NCBI RefSeq assembly: GCF_902459705.1
Contig: NZ_CABPRU010000001.1
Coordinates: 248,001 to 312,000 of the forward strand
Reading direction: 5' to 3'
From: Pandoraea terrigena
GTDB lineage: Bacteria > Pseudomonadota > Gammaproteobacteria > Burkholderiales > Burkholderiaceae
Length of the DNA: 64,000 nt
Below are positions 34,575 to 46,138 of the stretch, one piece after another (the stretch's first letter is position 1; each line of letters begins with the position of its first letter). Made by a program: the position numbers and the translations under genes. The notes under the pieces are model-generated. The model saw only the letters and a program-made list of their open reading frames with translations. It was not told the DNA's origin and searched no databases.

Positions 34575-35288
34575 ATGTCGACGTCTCGCGCCATACGCCG
34601 GCTGCTTGCCGGTCTCGCCGCCACGCTGGTAGGGACGGCGTGTCAACCGATTCCCTATGCCGTGGCCGCCGCACAAGCCCCGGCCCAGGCACTGACCGAT
34701 CAGGCTGTGCAGCACTATGAGGCGGGCCAGCAGTCGCAGGCGCTCGGCGAGTTCCGCCGGGCGGCCGAGCAGGGCAATCGCCTCGCTCAATTCGACTACG
34801 CCATGATGCTGCTCAACGGCGAGGGCGGCACGCTCGATCCGAGCGGCGCGGTGCAGTGGCTCGAACGCGCCGCGAACGCGGGCATGACGCAGGCACAGTA
34901 CGTCTACGGCAAGATGTTCGACGACGGTTACGTCGTCGGCAAATCGATTCCGCAGGCCAATCTCTGGTACGAAAAGGCGGCCAGGCAGGGCCACGTGCAG
35001 GCGCAGGCGGCCATCGCCAACGAATACTTCATCGGACGCGGCGTCCCCAGGGATTACAAGACGGCGTTCGGCTGGTACGAGAAAGCCGCGCGCGGGGGCG
35101 ACCTGCCGTCGCAGTACATCGTGGCAAGCTACTACGAGCGCGGCTATGGCGTCGTCACGCCGGATCCCGGCCGGGCGCGCCTATGGTACGAGAAGGCCGC
35201 CGCCCAGGGCGACGTGGCCGCTCAAGGCAAGCTCGACGCGATGAATCGGGTGTCCGTGCCGCCCACGTCCCCGGTACCGGCCCGTTAG
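34575..35288 (+). CDS. Sel1-repeat (TPR-like) exported protein
   Basis: 237 residues. An N-terminal hydrophobic segment (SRAIRRLLAGLAATLVGTACQP) is either a signal peptide or, less likely, a lipoprotein signal (the -3 residue is not ideal). Four to five Sel1-like repeats follow with the usual 'A..WYEKAA.QG...AQ' spacing, e.g. 'ANLWYEKAARQGHVQAQAAIANEYFIGRGVPRDYKTAFGWYEKAARGGD'. Such repeats form protein-binding superhelices in periplasmic or signalling proteins. The ATG at 34575 has AGGAGGTT upstream; the frame extends to 34458 into the preceding terminator region. No partner is apparent. Confidence 0.85.
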   Translation: MSTSRAIRRLLAGLAATLVGTACQPIPYAVAAAQAPAQALTDQAVQHYEAGQQSQALGEFRRAAEQGNRLAQFDYAMMLLNGEGGTLDPSGAVQWLERAANAGMTQAQYVYGKMFDDGYVVGKSIPQANLWYEKAARQGHVQAQAAIANEYFIGRGVPRDYKTAFGWYEKAARGGDLPSQYIVASYYERGYGVVTPDPGRARLWYEKAAAQGDVAAQGKLDAMNRVSVPPTSPVPAR

Positions 35289-35313
35289 TCGCAGCGTTCG
35301 GCATGCAAGAAAA

Positions 35314-35340
35314 ACGGCAGGGCGAAGGCCCTGCCGTCTT
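35314..35340. terminator. Terminator between Sel1 gene and rodA
   Basis: ACGGCAGGGC (35314-35323) and GCCCTGCCGT (35328-35337) form a 10-bp stem. The A-run on the left gives the minus-strand rodA transcript a U-tract, so this is mainly the end of the mre/mrd operon. Confidence 0.85.
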
Positions 35341-35363
35341 GTCTGCGCAGCCATGCCGGGCCG

Positions 35364-36515
35364 TCAGCTCTGCATGAGGCGCTTCTCGCGCGCCACGCTC
35401 ATCAGAATGCCGACGCCCAGGCCGAGTGTCACCAGCGCGGTGCCGCCGTAGCTCATGAACGGGAGCGGAACGCCGACCACCGGGAGAATGCCGCTCACCA
35501 TCCCCATGTTCACGAAGGCGTAGGTAAAGAAGATCATCGTGACGGCCCCCGCAAGCAGCCGCCCGAACAAGGTGGCACCGGAGGCGGCGATCACCAGACC
35601 GCGCGCGATCAGCAGCAGATACAGCACCAGCAGCACCGCTTCGCCCATCAGCCCGAACTCTTCGGCAAACACCGCGAAAATGAAGTCGGTGTGCTTCTCG
35701 GGAATGAATTCTAGGTGGGCTTGCGTCCCTTTGAGCCAGCCCTTGCCGGTCGTGCCGCCCGAGCCGATGGCAATGACCGACTGGATCGTATGGAAGCCCT
35801 TGCCGAGCGGATCCGACGTCGGGTCCAGCAGCGTGCACACGCGATGCTTCTGGTAGTCGTGCAGGAAGTACCATTCGACGCCCGGCTGGCAGATCTTGTC
35901 CTGGACCGCGAGGACTGTACCGATGCCGATCACCACGGCGACGAGCACCGGCAGAATGAGCTTCCACGACAGGCCGGCCAGATAGATCACGTAGAGTCCG
36001 GCCGCGGCCACGAGCAGGCCGGTGCCCAGGTCCGGCTGCTTGGCGATCAGCCCGACGGGCACACCGAGCAAGGCCATCGCGACCAGGTAGTCGAACCAAC
36101 GGATATTGCCCTCGCGCTTCTGGAAGTACCACGCGAGCATCAGCGGCATGGCGATCTTCATGATCTCGGACGGCTGGATCACCATCCCGACGTTCAGCCA
36201 GCGCTTCGCCCCCTTCTTCGTCAGCCCGAACATCGCCACCGCAACGAGCAGCGCGATCCCGGCCGTATAGAGCGGCACCGCGAACTTCATCAGCGTCTGC
36301 GTTGGCAGCATCGCCAGCAGCCACATCAGAATGAATGTGAGCACGATGTTGCGCACCTGGTCTTCGACGCGCCCGGGCACATCGATACTGGCGCTGTAGA
36401 GCGTGACCAGTCCCACGCACAGCAGCAGGAAGACGATCAATGCCAGCGGTTTGTCGAAACCGACGAACAGACGCTTGACCTGTTCTTTCCATGCATGTTT
36501 GTCGAGCGCCATCAT
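35364..36515 (-). CDS. rodA: Rod-shape SEDS glycosyltransferase RodA
   Basis: 383 residues with about ten transmembrane segments. SEDS-family peptidoglycan polymerase that works with PBP2 in the elongasome. Family stretches include 'VTLYSASIDVPGRVEDQVRNI', 'GSGGTTGKGWLKGTQAHLEFIPEKHTDFIFAVFAEEFG' and 'LPVVGVPLPFMSYGGTALVTLGLGVGILMSV'. The start overlaps the mrdA stop by four bases (ATGA), with a second ATG directly after. It is last in mreB-mreC-mreD-mrdA-rodA. Confidence 0.96.
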   Translation of the reverse strand: MMALDKHAWKEQVKRLFVGFDKPLALIVFLLLCVGLVTLYSASIDVPGRVEDQVRNIVLTFILMWLLAMLPTQTLMKFAVPLYTAGIALLVAVAMFGLTKKGAKRWLNVGMVIQPSEIMKIAMPLMLAWYFQKREGNIRWFDYLVAMALLGVPVGLIAKQPDLGTGLLVAAAGLYVIYLAGLSWKLILPVLVAVVIGIGTVLAVQDKICQPGVEWYFLHDYQKHRVCTLLDPTSDPLGKGFHTIQSVIAIGSGGTTGKGWLKGTQAHLEFIPEKHTDFIFAVFAEEFGLMGEAVLLVLYLLLIARGLVIAASGATLFGRLLAGAVTMIFFTYAFVNMGMVSGILPVVGVPLPFMSYGGTALVTLGLGVGILMSVAREKRLMQS

Positions 36516-38695
36516 GGCGTTCCTCCTTGCGCGCGAATGGCGGCGCGATGGCGAGCCTCGTCGGCGACGGTCGGACTCACGGCGGGCTGACGATGCGGCG
36601 CCGGGGCGGGCTTCGGCGCGCCGGCGGCGGATGCCTTGCTGGCGACGCGTGCCGCAGTCGTCGCGCCATCGCCAGCGCGGCCAGCGAGTTCGGCCGCGCT
36701 GGCGGGCGCGGCGTCCGGCGCGGCGGATACGGCCGAGGCACCTGATGCCGCGCCGGGACCCGATGCGGCGGCCTGCAACGCAGCCGCTTCAGCAGCGCGC
36801 TCCTTCGGCTCGTCGATGAGGTAGTAATCGAGCAGACGACGCGCGACCGGACCGGCTTGTGCGGCGCCCCATCCGGCATTCTCGACGATCAGTGCGATGG
36901 CGATCTTCGGATCGTCGGCGGGGGCGAACGCGATGAACAAGGCGTGGTCGCGCTTGAATTCGGGAACGGCGTTGTGGTTGTACTTCTCGTTCTTGCCGAG
37001 CGAGTAGACCTGCGCCGTACCGGTCTTGCCGCCGACCTCATACGGCGCGCCCGCGAATGCCTGGCGGCCCGTGCCTTCCTTGATCACCCCGACCATCGCG
37101 CGTTTGACGAAATCGATATTCGCCTGCTTGTAAGGCAGCCGCGCGCTTTCGTGCGGCACGGTCAACTGGCGCACATGCGTGACGGGGTCCTCGATGGCCT
37201 TCACGAGGTGAGGTTTCATCACCACGCCATTGTTGGCCAGCGTGGCCGTGGCGTGCGCCAGTTGCAGGATCGTGAACGAGTTGTAGCCTTGCCCGATGCC
37301 CAGGCTGACCGTCTCGCCGTCGTACCACTTCTGCTGTGCGGGCTTCTTGTACGCCTTGCGCTTCCACTCGGTCGACGGCAGGATACCGCGCGCTTCGCCT
37401 TCGATGTCGATGCCGGTCAACTGACCGAAGCCGAGCGGCGCCATGAAGTCGTGAATGGCGTTCACGCCGAGGTCGTGCGCGAGCATGTAGTAATAGGTGT
37501 CGTTCGAGACCACGATCGAGCGGTACATGTCGATCCAGCCCTGGCCGTTACGCACGTCGTTGCGGAACGTATGGTTGCCGAGCGTAAACGAGCCCGTGTC
37601 CTGGAAGCCCCAACTCGTGGTGCGCTTGCCCAGTTCGAGCGCGGCGAGCGCCATGAATGGTTTGTAGGTCGAGCCAATCGGATAGGTGCCGCGCAACGGA
37701 CGATTGAGCAGGGGCCGGTCGGGCGAGTTGTTCAGCGCGTCCCAGTTCTGCTGGTCGATGCCTTCGACAAACAGGTTCGGATCGAAGCTCGGTGCCGACA
37801 CGAACGCGAGCACGTCGCCCGTCTTCGGTTCGATGGCGACGACCGCGCCGCGCCGCCCGGCGAAGGCCTGCTCGGCCACTTCCTGGAGCTTGATGTCGAG
37901 CGACAGCACCAGGTTGTCGCCCGGCGTGGCCGGGGTGCGCGAGATCGTGCGCACCGGGCGGCCACCGGCGGTGACTTCGATTTCCTCGAAACCGGTGATG
38001 CCGTGGAGCTGCGTCTCGTAACTCTGCTCGACGCCGATCTTGCCAATGTAATCGGTACCCTTGTAGTTATTGACGTCCCGGCGGATGTCGTACTTGGCGC
38101 TGTCGCTGTCGTTCTCGTCGCTCATCGCCTCGATACGCTGGCGATCGCGCTGCGAGATCCGGCCGATGTAGCCGATCACGTGCGCGGCTGTCTCGCCGAG
38201 CGGATACTGACGGAACAGCCTGGCGTGCACATCCACGCCAGGGAAACGGAAACGTTGCGCGGTGAAGCGCGCGACTTCCTCGTCGGTCAGGCGCGTGCGA
38301 ATCGGCAGGCTCTCGAAGCTCTTGCTGTCGTCCATGAGCTTCTTGAAGCGCGCCCGATCGCGCGGCGTGATCTCGATCACGTCGGACAGATCGGTGATGA
38401 GATCTTCCAGCGGACGACCGATCTTCGACGGCGTGATTTCCAGCGTATACGCGGAATAGTTGCGCGCGAGCACCACACCGTTGCGATCCATGATCACGCC
38501 CCGGTTGGGCACGATGGGCGCGAGCGAGACGCGGTTTTCGTCAGCTTGCAGGGCGTACTGGCTGTGACGGAAGACCTGCAGGTAGACGAAGCGTACGCTG
38601 AGCAGGCCAAAGCAGATCAGCACGAAAAAGGCAGCCGCCGTGATCCGCAGATGAAACGTCTGCAGTTGTTGCTGGGGATTCTTGAACTCGGTCAT
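36512..38695 (-). CDS. mrdA: Penicillin-binding protein 2 (peptidoglycan transpeptidase)
   Basis: 727 residues. A transmembrane anchor at ~18-40, the PBP dimer domain, then the transpeptidase with nucleophile motif S342-T-Y-K345 ('PIGSTYKPF'), an SND-type motif ('VVSNDTYYYML') and 'GGKTGTAQV'. It crosslinks lateral-wall peptidoglycan with RodA. The C-terminal ~90 residues are an Ala/Pro-rich low-complexity tail not found in E. coli PBP2 (633 residues). It is coupled to rodA by an ATGA overlap. Confidence 0.96.
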   Translation of the reverse strand: MTEFKNPQQQLQTFHLRITAAAFFVLICFGLLSVRFVYLQVFRHSQYALQADENRVSLAPIVPNRGVIMDRNGVVLARNYSAYTLEITPSKIGRPLEDLITDLSDVIEITPRDRARFKKLMDDSKSFESLPIRTRLTDEEVARFTAQRFRFPGVDVHARLFRQYPLGETAAHVIGYIGRISQRDRQRIEAMSDENDSDSAKYDIRRDVNNYKGTDYIGKIGVEQSYETQLHGITGFEEIEVTAGGRPVRTISRTPATPGDNLVLSLDIKLQEVAEQAFAGRRGAVVAIEPKTGDVLAFVSAPSFDPNLFVEGIDQQNWDALNNSPDRPLLNRPLRGTYPIGSTYKPFMALAALELGKRTTSWGFQDTGSFTLGNHTFRNDVRNGQGWIDMYRSIVVSNDTYYYMLAHDLGVNAIHDFMAPLGFGQLTGIDIEGEARGILPSTEWKRKAYKKPAQQKWYDGETVSLGIGQGYNSFTILQLAHATATLANNGVVMKPHLVKAIEDPVTHVRQLTVPHESARLPYKQANIDFVKRAMVGVIKEGTGRQAFAGAPYEVGGKTGTAQVYSLGKNEKYNHNAVPEFKRDHALFIAFAPADDPKIAIALIVENAGWGAAQAGPVARRLLDYYLIDEPKERAAEAAALQAAASGPGAASGASAVSAAPDAAPASAAELAGRAGDGATTAARVASKASAAGAPKPAPAPHRQPAVSPTVADEARHRAAIRAQGGTP

Positions 38696-38738
38696 GCAGG
38701 CGGGGCTCGGTGGTGCGATCGGAAGGGGAGGGAGCCCA

Positions 38739-39251
38739 TCAGATCGGACGCGTGTCGTCGCGGTCGACGGCGCGTTTCTGCGGCGCCAGCAACAGGATAC
38801 TGATCACCGGCCAGAGCAGGGCTTCGACAAAGCCCGCCGCGAGCGGCCACCAGCCCGGAAACGCCGCACCGGTCGCCAGGCGGATGATGAACGGCACCAC
38901 GTGCGCGAGCAAGAGCAACGGCAGCACCGTCAGCGCCTGACCGAGCAGCGTGAAAAACAGGACACGGCGGTGAATCATGATCGCGCCATACGACAGCAGC
39001 GTGTAGGCGAGCGCGTGCTCGCCCAGCAGGCCGGCGTTGTGCACATCCATGAGCAGTCCGACGAGGAAAGCCACACCCATGCCCACCTTGCGGGGCTGGT
39101 GGATGTTCCAGAACATGAGCACCAGCGCGACGAAATCGGGCATGGCGGGGGCATGCCCCCACGGCATCAGGTTGACCAGGAACGCCACCACGAGGCTGAG
39201 CGCGATGAAGTATGGATTGACCGGCAGCAGAATGTATTGCGGTCGTGACAT
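38739..39251 (-). CDS. mreD: Rod shape-determining protein MreD
   Basis: 170 residues, almost wholly membrane-embedded (five to six helices), as usual for MreD: 'ILLPVNPYFIALSLVVAFLVNLMPWG', 'PDFVALVLMFWNIHQPRKVGMGVAFLVGLLMDVHNAGLLGEHALAYTLLSYGA'. It bridges MreC and the SEDS/PBP2 pair in the elongasome. It starts 9 bases after the mreC stop. Confidence 0.94.
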   Translation of the reverse strand: MSRPQYILLPVNPYFIALSLVVAFLVNLMPWGHAPAMPDFVALVLMFWNIHQPRKVGMGVAFLVGLLMDVHNAGLLGEHALAYTLLSYGAIMIHRRVLFFTLLGQALTVLPLLLLAHVVPFIIRLATGAAFPGWWPLAAGFVEALLWPVISILLLAPQKRAVDRDDTRPI

Positions 39252-39260
39252 ATCGATTCC

Positions 39261-40229
39261 TCAATGACCCTTGCGGGCGGCCGGTGGGCGCTTCGGATCG
39301 GCGCGCGTGCCGCCCTTCTGGCCGGGCTTGTCACCGCTGGCCGACGGATCGGAGGCGCGCGCGAGATCGGCGGCGGCGTCCGGGTGCAGGGCAAGCGGCG
39401 TGGTGTATTGCAGCACCAGCACCTGACGCTGGCTGCGCAGATTGGCGACCGGCTGGCACAGGATGCGCGCAAACGCGGTGTCGGAGACGCGGTCGACCTT
39501 GGTAATGCGGGCCACGGGCAGGCCGGCCGGGTAGATGCCGTCCAGGCCACTGGTGGCGATTTCGTCACCGACCTTGACGTCGGCTGACAGCGGAATGAAG
39601 CGCAGGTCAAGCACATCGCCGCGCAGTCCGCCGTAGATCACACTGTGCACCCCGCTGCGCGCGACCTGCACGGGCACGGCTTGCTCCTTGTCGGTGAGCA
39701 GGGTGACTTCGCTTTGCAGCAGGAAGACGCGCGAGACCTGGCCGAGCAGGCCCTGTTCCGTGACGACCGGGGCGCCGAGCTTCACGCCGTGCTTCGTGCC
39801 GCGATCGATGACCACGCGCTGTGTGAACGGGTCGCGCGTGTCGTATTCGATCTCGGCGGGAATGCTCGGCACGGGCAGGCGCTCGCGCAGGGCGAGCAGT
39901 TGACGCAGATGTTCGTTTTCAGCGACCAACTGGTTATTGCGCTGGGCCTGCACGGAGAGTTCGAGGTTTTGGGCGAGAAGCGCCCGGTTCTCGCCCGAGA
40001 GTTGCGATTCGGTTGAGAAGAAGCCCGCCACGCCAAGAATGGCGTCGCGCGGCAGCAGCATCATGCGCTGCACCGGATACAGGGCGGTGCCGACGACGGA
40101 CCGAACCCGCTCCAGCGTGTTGTAGTGCGAGTCGACCACGAGCAGGCCGATGGCGAGCGCGACGAAACAGATCAGCCGGGCCAACGCCGACGGACCCTGT
40201 TTGAACAGTGGCGGCGGACTGTACTGCAT
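39261..40229 (-). CDS. mreC: Rod shape-determining protein MreC
   Basis: 322 residues. A single membrane helix (~19-37), a periplasmic coiled coil ('SGENRALLAQNLELSVQAQRNNQLVAENEHLRQLLALRERL') and two beta-barrel domains ('VVIDRGTKHGVKLGAPVVTEQGLLGQVSRV..'), ending in a Pro/Lys-rich tail. It organises PBP2 and MreB at the lateral wall. It lies 184 bases after mreB on the minus strand, so mreB may also be transcribed alone. Confidence 0.95.
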   Translation of the reverse strand: MQYSPPPLFKQGPSALARLICFVALAIGLLVVDSHYNTLERVRSVVGTALYPVQRMMLLPRDAILGVAGFFSTESQLSGENRALLAQNLELSVQAQRNNQLVAENEHLRQLLALRERLPVPSIPAEIEYDTRDPFTQRVVIDRGTKHGVKLGAPVVTEQGLLGQVSRVFLLQSEVTLLTDKEQAVPVQVARSGVHSVIYGGLRGDVLDLRFIPLSADVKVGDEIATSGLDGIYPAGLPVARITKVDRVSDTAFARILCQPVANLRSQRQVLVLQYTTPLALHPDAAADLARASDPSASGDKPGQKGGTRADPKRPPAARKGH

Positions 40230-40413
40230 GGTGGGCCCTTCAGGGGAGCACGCGCAGCGAGGCGCCGCGGTGCGCGAATGGTGTCAGTCGGGTGCGACGG
40301 AACGGCATGACGACACGCTCCGTGCGCATGGTGTTGCAGCGTGGCCGGCCGTGCCGGGCGAGGGGGGAAACGCTTGGCCCCACCGCGCCGGACGACGAAC
40401 CACGCACGTTGGC

Positions 40414-42307
<1,894 letters not shown>

Positions 42308-42423
42308 GTCCGGCCCGTTGCGGAGTGTCCGGCGCGCCGGGCGCTCGTGCAACGGATTGCCGCGCGCCCTCGGCGCCCCGCATGCCCTCATGCCTTCATG
42401 CGCTATAACGCACAGCAGCCACC

Positions 42424-43914
42424 ATGGAACAAGATCTGATTCACTTGCAGGATTTGCGCGCCGCGCTCGACGCCAAGCGTGTCTCGAGCGTCGAGCTCAC
42501 GCAGCACTACCTGGACCGCATTGGCGGGGCCGCCGATCTGAACGCGTTCGTGCACGTCGACGCCGAGGCGAGCCTCGCGCAGGCGCGCGCCGCCGACGCC
42601 CGCATTGCCGCCGGCGAGGGCGCGAACCGGCCGTTGCTGGGCATTCCCGTCGCGCACAAGGACGTGTTCGTCACGCGCGGCTGGCGCAGTACCGCCGGCT
42701 CGCGCATGCTCGAGAACTATGTGAGCCCGTATGACGCCGCGGTCGTCGAGCGCCTCGCGCACGCCGGCATGGTCACGCTGGGCAAGACCAATATGGACGA
42801 GTTCGCCATGGGCTCGTCGAACGAAAACTCGTGCTACGGGCCGGTCAAGAACCCGTGGGACAAGCGCGCCGTGCCCGGCGGCTCGTCGGGCGGGTCGGCC
42901 GCCGCGGTGGCCGCGCGTCTCGCGCCGGTCGCCACCGGGACCGATACCGGCGGCTCGATTCGTCAGCCGGCGGCGTTCTGCGGCGTGACCGGCATCAAGC
43001 CGACGTATGGCCGGGTGTCGCGTTACGGCATGATCGCGTTCGCTTCGTCCCTCGACCAGGGCGGTCCGTTCGGCCATAGCGCGGCGGATTGCGCATGGCT
43101 GCTCAACGGCATGGCCGGTTTCGACGAGCGCGACTCGACCAGCCTGGAGCGCGCCGACGAAGACTTCGCACGCGGTCTGGGCAAGCCGCTCGACGGCGCA
43201 ACGGCCGACAAGCCGCTGGCCGGTCTGCGCATCGGCTTGCCGGCCGAGTACTTCGGTGAAGGCCTCGATGCCGACGTGCGCGAAGCCATCGACAACGCGC
43301 TGCGCGAATTCGAGGGGCTTGGCGCCGTGCGCGTACCGGTGTCGCTGCCCAAGACAGAGCTGTCGATTCCGGTGTACTACGTGCTGGCACCGGCCGAAGC
43401 CTCGTCGAATCTCTCGCGTTTCGATGGCGTGCGCTACGGCCACCGCGCGGCCGAGTATCGCGATCTGCTCGACATGTACAAGAAGTCGCGTGCCGAAGGC
43501 TTCGGCACGGAAGTCAAACGCCGCATTCTCGTGGGCACGTACGTGCTCTCGCATGGCTACTACGACGCGTACTATCTGCAGGCGCAGAAGATTCGCCGCC
43601 TGATCGCGCAGGACTTCCAGAATGCGTTCGCACAGTGCGACGTCATCATGGGGCCGGTAGCGCCGTCGGTCGCGTGGAACCTTGGCGAGAAGAGCGCCGA
43701 CCCAGTGCAGATGTACCTGGCCGACATCTACACACTGTCGGTGAGCCTGGCCGGACTGCCGGGGATGAGCCTGCCGGTCGGCACGGGACGCGAAGCGCGT
43801 CCGGTCGGCCTGCAACTGATTGGCAACTACTTCGACGAAGCCCGCCTGTTGCAAGTGGCCGACGCGTTCCAGCGCGCGACCGACTGGCACACGCGCGCTC
43901 CGGCAGGCGTCTGA
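42424..43914 (+). CDS. gatA: Asp/Glu-tRNA amidotransferase subunit A
   Basis: 496 residues. Amidase that supplies ammonia for Glu-tRNA(Gln)/Asp-tRNA(Asn) amidation. The Ser-cisSer-Lys triad is complete: K79 in 'VAHKDVF', S154 in '[14 protein letters not shown]' and S178 in 'TDTGGSIR'. It follows gatC by 116 bases. The 3' end is followed after two bases by a lipoprotein gene instead of gatB. Confidence 0.97.
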   Translation: MEQDLIHLQDLRAALDAKRVSSVELTQHYLDRIGGAADLNAFVHVDAEASLAQARAADARIAAGEGANRPLLGIPVAHKDVFVTRGWRSTAGSRMLENYVSPYDAAVVERLAHAGMVTLGKTNMDEFAMGSSNENSCYGPVKNPWDKRAVPGGSSGGSAAAVAARLAPVATGTDTGGSIRQPAAFCGVTGIKPTYGRVSRYGMIAFASSLDQGGPFGHSAADCAWLLNGMAGFDERDSTSLERADEDFARGLGKPLDGATADKPLAGLRIGLPAEYFGEGLDADVREAIDNALREFEGLGAVRVPVSLPKTELSIPVYYVLAPAEASSNLSRFDGVRYGHRAAEYRDLLDMYKKSRAEGFGTEVKRRILVGTYVLSHGYYDAYYLQAQKIRRLIAQDFQNAFAQCDVIMGPVAPSVAWNLGEKSADPVQMYLADIYTLSVSLAGLPGMSLPVGTGREARPVGLQLIGNYFDEARLLQVADAFQRATDWHTRAPAGV

Positions 43915-43916
43915 CC

Positions 43917-44420
43917 GTGCGCCGCCAGCGCTTGACGACGTCGCTCGCGCCGCAGGGGGCGCGCGCCGCCACGTGGGTATCGAAGGGGCTGGTGCTCGCC
44001 GGCATGGTGCTCACGCTCGCGTCGTGCAGCCTGCCGATCGGGCGTCCGACGCCGATCGCTTACCGCGAGATCAATCTGTCGGGCTACTGCTCGCAGACGG
44101 ACGAAGACGGGTTTCGCGAACAGGCTACGCTCAAGGTGTCGTCCAACCAGGTGCAGTCGCTTGATTGGCGTCTGTGGGTCGGCCAGCGCGGAAGTTGCCA
44201 CTTCAATCTGGCGGATTTCCACCAGACGCAGTGGCGCCCGAGCATCGAACTGCGGGCGAACAGTGGAAGCTGCAAGCTGCTCATCTGGCAGGATCCGGGC
44301 AATGTGACCATCGGCCATGCGAATTGCGAGGCGTATTGCACGCCGGGGATCTACCAGAACGCCTGGCCGGTGAGTTTCGATCCGCGCTCGGGGATCTGTG
44401 CGGCGGATACTCGCAGGTAG
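43917..44420 (+). CDS. Small lipoprotein inserted between gatA and gatB
   Basis: 167 residues from a GTG two bases after the gatA stop. A hydrophobic segment (GLVLAGMVLTLASC) ends in a good lipobox L-A-S-C, so the protein should be lipidated and anchored in the envelope. The mature part has five further cysteines ('GYCSQTD', 'GSCHFNL', 'GSCKLLI', 'ANCEAYC', 'GICAAD'), suggesting disulfides in a small beta-rich domain. A TTG at 43932 is an alternative start. I do not recognise the family. It is probably cotranscribed with the gat genes, though its envelope location makes a shared function unlikely. Confidence 0.7.
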   Translation: MRRQRLTTSLAPQGARAATWVSKGLVLAGMVLTLASCSLPIGRPTPIAYREINLSGYCSQTDEDGFREQATLKVSSNQVQSLDWRLWVGQRGSCHFNLADFHQTQWRPSIELRANSGSCKLLIWQDPGNVTIGHANCEAYCTPGIYQNAWPVSFDPRSGICAADTRR

Positions 44421-44537
44421 GCGCCAGTCAGCATCGGCGAACAGGAACAGAGGCCGGCGCGTCACCGCAGCGGGGACGGCCGGCGGCAAGGGCAGGGCGA
44501 ATGCGCCATGCCGACAAGTTGAGACAGGGTGAACCTT

Positions 44538-46010
44538 ATGCAATGGGAAGTCGTTATTGGTCTGGAGACGCACACACAGCTCTCCACCGCTTCCAAGATT
44601 TTCTCGGGCGCATCGACGCAGTTCGGCGCGGCCCCCAACACGCAAGCCTGTCCCGTGGATCTGGCGCTGCCGGGCGTGTTGCCGGTGCTCAATCGCGGAG
44701 CTGTCGAGCGCGCGATCGAATTCGGCCTGGCGATCGGGGCGACGATTGCGCCGCGCAGCATCTTCGCGCGCAAGAATTACTTCTACCCCGATCTGCCGAA
44801 GGGCTATCAGATCAGCCAGTACGAAATCCCGGTGGTGCAGGGCGGCTCGCTGAAGATCCAGGTCGAGGCGGATGCCCGCACCGGCCGCGAAGCCTATGAA
44901 AAGGTCGTGACGCTCACGCGTGCGCACCTCGAGGAAGACGCGGGCAAGTCGCTGCACGAAGACTTCGCCGGCATGACCGGCATCGACCTGAACCGTGCCG
45001 GCACGCCGCTGCTCGAGATCGTGACCGAGCCCGACATGCGCAGCGCGGCCGAGGCCGTGGCCTACGCCAAGACGCTGCACGGACTGGTGGTGTGGCTTGG
45101 TATTTGCGACGGCAACATGCAGGAAGGCTCATTCCGTTGCGATGCCAACGTCTCCGTGCGTCCGGTCGGTCAGAAGGCATTCGGCACGCGTGCCGAAATC
45201 AAGAACCTGAACTCGTTCCGCTTCCTCGAAGAGGCGATCCAGTACGAGGTGCGCCGTCAGATCGAGCTGATCGAAGACGGCGGCACCGTGGTGCAGGAAA
45301 CGCGCCTGTACGATCCCGACAAGAAGGAAACGCGTTCGATGCGCAGCAAGGAAGATGCGCACGACTATCGCTATTTCCCCGATCCGGACCTGCTGCCGCT
45401 CGTGATCGATCACGAATGGATCGAACGCGTGCGCGCCTCGCTGCCCGAGCTGCCCGCCGGCATGCAGGTGCGCTTCGTCGAGTCGTATGGCTTGTCCGAC
45501 TACGACGCCGCCGTACTCACGCAGTCGAAGGCGCAAGCCGCTTACTTCGAAGCCGTGGTCGCGAAGGCGGGCAAGGCAAGCGCCAAGCCGGCCGCGAACT
45601 GGATCATGGGCGAGTTGTCGTCGCAACTGAACCGGGACGACATCGGCATCGACGAAAGCCCGGTATCGAGCGCGCAGCTCGCGGGTTTGCTCGCGCGTAT
45701 CGCCGACAACACGATCTCCAACAAGATCGCCAAGGAGGTCTTCCAGTTGATGTGGGAAGCGCGCGCCGACGACGAGGGCGCGGCAGATCGCATCATCGAA
45801 GCGAAGGGCCTGAAGCAGATCACCGACACGGGCGCGATCGAGAAGATCATCGATGAAGTGCTGGCCGCCAACGCCAAGTCCGTCGAGGAGTTCCGTGCCG
45901 GCAAGGAGAAGGCGTTCAATGCCTTGGTCGGCCAGGCGATGAAGGCGACCAAGGGCAAGGCCAATCCGGCGCAGGTCAACGCGTTGCTCAAGAAGAAGCT
46001 CGGGGCCTGA
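44538..46010 (+). CDS. gatB: Asp/Glu-tRNA amidotransferase subunit B
   Basis: 490 residues. Kinase/tRNA-binding subunit. '[26 protein letters not shown]' is the family N-terminus, followed by '[15 protein letters not shown]'-type region, '[26 protein letters not shown]' and a C-terminal YqeY-like helical domain. An upstream in-frame GTG (44529) exists, but the ATG with AGGGTGA before it fits better. Confidence 0.96.
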   Translation: MQWEVVIGLETHTQLSTASKIFSGASTQFGAAPNTQACPVDLALPGVLPVLNRGAVERAIEFGLAIGATIAPRSIFARKNYFYPDLPKGYQISQYEIPVVQGGSLKIQVEADARTGREAYEKVVTLTRAHLEEDAGKSLHEDFAGMTGIDLNRAGTPLLEIVTEPDMRSAAEAVAYAKTLHGLVVWLGICDGNMQEGSFRCDANVSVRPVGQKAFGTRAEIKNLNSFRFLEEAIQYEVRRQIELIEDGGTVVQETRLYDPDKKETRSMRSKEDAHDYRYFPDPDLLPLVIDHEWIERVRASLPELPAGMQVRFVESYGLSDYDAAVLTQSKAQAAYFEAVVAKAGKASAKPAANWIMGELSSQLNRDDIGIDESPVSSAQLAGLLARIADNTISNKIAKEVFQLMWEARADDEGAADRIIEAKGLKQITDTGAIEKIIDEVLAANAKSVEEFRAGKEKAFNALVGQAMKATKGKANPAQVNALLKKKLGA

Positions 46011-46138
46011 TTCGGGCGGAACCGGACGCCATCGCGGTGGCGGCGGCATTTCAGGAAATAAGCGCGGTGGCCGGTTCGGCACCGCGTTTTTGCTTTTGCG
46101 CGATACTAGGTCGCAAAGCCTGTCACGAGGAGTTGGCA

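Noticed and set aside
36857-38803. A 648-residue open frame on the plus strand antisense to mrdA.
   Set aside because: It mirrors mrdA codon periodicity in a high-GC genome, is Arg/His/Val-rich with no recognisable domain, and mrdA is unquestionable.
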